Source of the DNA: Cyclobacterium salsum
Lineage (GTDB): Bacteria > Bacteroidota > Bacteroidia > Cytophagales > Cyclobacteriaceae
Assembly (NCBI RefSeq): GCF_010119245.1
Contig: NZ_WNKG01000007.1
Coordinates: 62,001 to 126,000 of the forward strand
DNA: 64,000 nucleotides
Reading direction: 5' to 3'
Of this stretch, positions 62,661 to 64,000 are shown one piece after another (positions within the stretch are counted from its first letter, which is position 1; each line of letters starts with the position of its first letter). The position numbers were made by a program, and so were the translations under genes. The notes beneath the pieces were generated by a model that was not told the DNA's origin, did not search any database, and saw only the letters and a program-made list of their open reading frames with translations.

Positions 62661-63335
62661 CTAGCCAAGCAAATCTCCATAGGTCTTTATTCCCTTTGCT
62701 TCGGCGACCTTTAAAAGCTTCACCAAAAGCTGGGCCGTCAGAAAAGCATCACCAGCAGCCGTGTGACGGTCATCCAGTGAAATGGCATACCGCTCACAAA
62801 GATGATCCAGGGAGTACTCCTTTGAAGGCACGGTGTGGGGATCGTAATACCGGCCTCTATCCAGCCGGACTGCCAGATCGTAGGTGTCCAGAGCCGGGTT
62901 TTTTATTTTTCGCAAGCCGAGCGATTTCCCTATCCGCTCCAACATGGCCAGATCAAATCCAATATGGTGTCCTACCAATACCTTATGCCTGGTATCTTCA
63001 AGAAACGTTCGGATGACCCGTTCCCGGCTGACATAGGGCCTTACCTGTACGAGTCCATGTACCTTTATAGCTTCCCGATTTCTTTTTTTGGGTTTAAGAT
63101 AAAACTCCTTTGAGCTGGAAATCCGAATCCGGTTATGGAGAACCTGTATGGAACCGTAAGAGAGTACATGATCTTTTTTGACATCTAATCCGGTCGTTTC
63201 CGTGTCCAGCACCAGGAATGCTACTTCGGACAAGGGCTTTCTTTTTGGAATTTTTCGTTCCAAAGACTTTTCGTAAGCGCTTATGAAATCCGGCTTGGGT
63301 AGCGAAGCAAAGCCGAAAAGTGCCCTCAAGTCCAT
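62661..63335 (-). CDS. DEDDh 3'-5' exonuclease (DNA polymerase III epsilon-like)
   Basis: A 224-residue exonuclease. FLVLDTETTGLDVKKDHVLS gives the first Asp-Glu pair, VGHHIGFDLAMLERIG the second Asp, and DDRHTAAGDAFLTAQLL the His and final Asp. I use the ATG at 63335, one base after the upstream stop (TGA-T-ATG), rather than the overlapping TTG at 63347. Tight spacing to the DUF294 gene implies translational coupling and a common pathway, a pairing also seen in other bacteria. Confidence 0.88.
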   Translation of the reverse strand: MDLRALFGFASLPKPDFISAYEKSLERKIPKRKPLSEVAFLVLDTETTGLDVKKDHVLSYGSIQVLHNRIRISSSKEFYLKPKKRNREAIKVHGLVQVRPYVSRERVIRTFLEDTRHKVLVGHHIGFDLAMLERIGKSLGLRKIKNPALDTYDLAVRLDRGRYYDPHTVPSKEYSLDHLCERYAISLDDRHTAAGDAFLTAQLLVKLLKVAEAKGIKTYGDLLG

Positions 63336-63336
63336 A

Positions 63337-64000
63337 TCAGTTGCCAAAATAGTCCAACTGAAAGCGCACTTTCAGTATCTTCTGAATTTCGTCAATAGGG
63401 AAAAAGGCATTCTTTAGAAGCTGGCGTTGCAATTTCCCCAGGGAATCGGGCTGGATAAAGCGACCCGAGGACTCGTTGGCCAGTCCTTCGAGTGCTCGAA
63501 TGCGCATAAATATTTCGTAGGCTTTTCCGGCATCCTTGAAAAGGGAGGCCTGGTTAGGTTCTAATTCGGCCAACTTCTCGTAACGCTTGAAGGTGTTATT
63601 GATTCCCACCACCTGATGACTGAGGATCAAAACCCTGGCCGCATCTGCCAAAGGCATCATGGCCCGGAGCTTAATATCGAATTTCTCCGCGTGTTCGCCC
63701 GATTTTTCTACCATAAAATTCCGGAAAAACCCCAGCGGCGGCGGGTTCAGCAGGGCATTTTTGGCAAAAAAATTCAGAAAAACCTTTTCCTGCCGGATCT
63801 CCTCGTACACATGTTGTGTCAAAGCATCCGCCAGAGAATGCTTCCCAGCTACCGCCCGGAAGTCAAAAAAAATGGTGCCCATCATCAGCGATCGGGGATT
63901 GGGCTCCCGAATCCACTGGCTGAAATAACGTTTCCATTGAGAAAGCGGCTGACACCATTGGGGATTGTTGGCCATCATTTCCGCCGGGCAAGAGTGAAAA
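63337..64000 (-). CDS. C-terminal part of a DUF294 nucleotidyltransferase-like (CBS/cNMP-type) protein, truncated by the window
   Basis: About 220 residues of a larger protein; the frame runs off the right edge without a start. The stretch MANNPQWCQPLSQWKRYFSQ to FFDFRAVAGKHSLADAL belongs to the DUF294 putative nucleotidyltransferase domain, followed by the DUF294_C helical region. Full-length relatives carry an N-terminal cyclic-nucleotide-binding and CBS pair and resemble GlnD-like signal-transduction enzymes. An internal ATG at 63978 is not a credible start because coding continues above it. Confidence 0.82.
   Translation of the reverse strand, partial: FHSCPAEMMANNPQWCQPLSQWKRYFSQWIREPNPRSLMMGTIFFDFRAVAGKHSLADALTQHVYEEIRQEKVFLNFFAKNALLNPPPLGFFRNFMVEKSGEHAEKFDIKLRAMMPLADAARVLILSHQVVGINNTFKRYEKLAELEPNQASLFKDAGKAYEIFMRIRALEGLANESSGRFIQPDSLGKLQRQLLKNAFFPIDEIQKILKVRFQLDYFGN

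Noticed and set aside
1-64000. CRISPR arrays, tRNA and rRNA genes, complete insertion sequences, prophage
   Set aside because: Looked for regularly spaced repeats, tRNA-like folds and transposase motifs; none were convincing.

Overview
The window looks like chromosomal DNA of a Bacteroidota bacterium, most likely a marine or soil member of the Cytophagales (a Cyclobacteriaceae-like relative is my best guess, from gene content only). Reasons: a fused SecDF, a CarboxypepD_reg-type TonB-dependent receptor, a BlaI/M56-TonB pair, a YtxJ-type bacilliredoxin, DUF4382 and FG-GAP lipoproteins, moderate GC, and several gene starts preceded by the Bacteroidota -7 promoter element TAnnTTTG. I saw no rRNA, tRNA, CRISPR array, intact insertion sequence or prophage.

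Layout. 0-5.6 kb: metabolic housekeeping (EEP-family membrane protein, sugar isomerase-like, methionine-type aminotransferase, GlcG-like, YjbQ, dGTPase). 5.7-11.5 kb: a tripartite RND efflux operon read leftwards. 11.7-17.1 kb: CBM9-like and DUF4382 secreted proteins, then a tight rightward operon ribD - fRMsr - rdgB - udk. 16.7-28.2 kb: a small exported protein, secDF, a 7-TM protein, metK, DinB, EcsC, a leftward Gfo/Idh/MocA plus outer-membrane pair, a duplicated-domain secreted protein, a VTT-like membrane protein and GAPDH. 28.2-39.2 kb: FG-GAP lipoprotein with a heme-c motif, response regulator, phosphopantetheinyl transferase, an SNF2/SWIM helicase, TetR, AlkB, aldehyde dehydrogenase plus SDR. 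39.2-44.6 kb: a gene-poor stretch with a long inverted repeat, a two-subunit molybdenum hydroxylase, and blaI plus an M56-TonB sensor. 44.7-50.8 kb: GAF/PAS histidine kinase, a baeRF protein, a patch of decaying genes (AraC fragment, frameshifted VOC protein), an NTF2-like protein and an alpha/beta hydrolase. 50.8-57.6 kb: MFS exporter, DEAD-box helicase, and a modE-modABC molybdate uptake locus. 57.8-64 kb: TonB receptor, YtxJ, DUF4403 lipoprotein, and a DEDDh exonuclease following a DUF294 protein that runs off the window.

How things fit together. Molybdate uptake (modABC with its own ModE-type regulator and a ModE-box-like palindrome) sits about 12 kb from a molybdopterin hydroxylase that would use the metal. 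The BlaI repressor has two adjacent TACGA-type operators in front of it and overlaps its membrane protease partner by 4 bp. The TetR gene has a perfect 22-nt palindrome in its own promoter region.

The most notable anomalies are lesions in coding sequence: an in-frame amber codon that cuts off the first 51 residues of an otherwise intact 1.26-kilo-residue SNF2 helicase, a frameshift in a VOC protein, a frameshift in a tiny lipoprotein carrying a thrombospondin-3-like calcium loop, and an AraC remnant. These may be real decay or sequence errors. I found no convincing complete new multi-gene defence or biosynthetic system here; the best unexplained items are intergenic palindromes and repeats, and small orphan ORFs.
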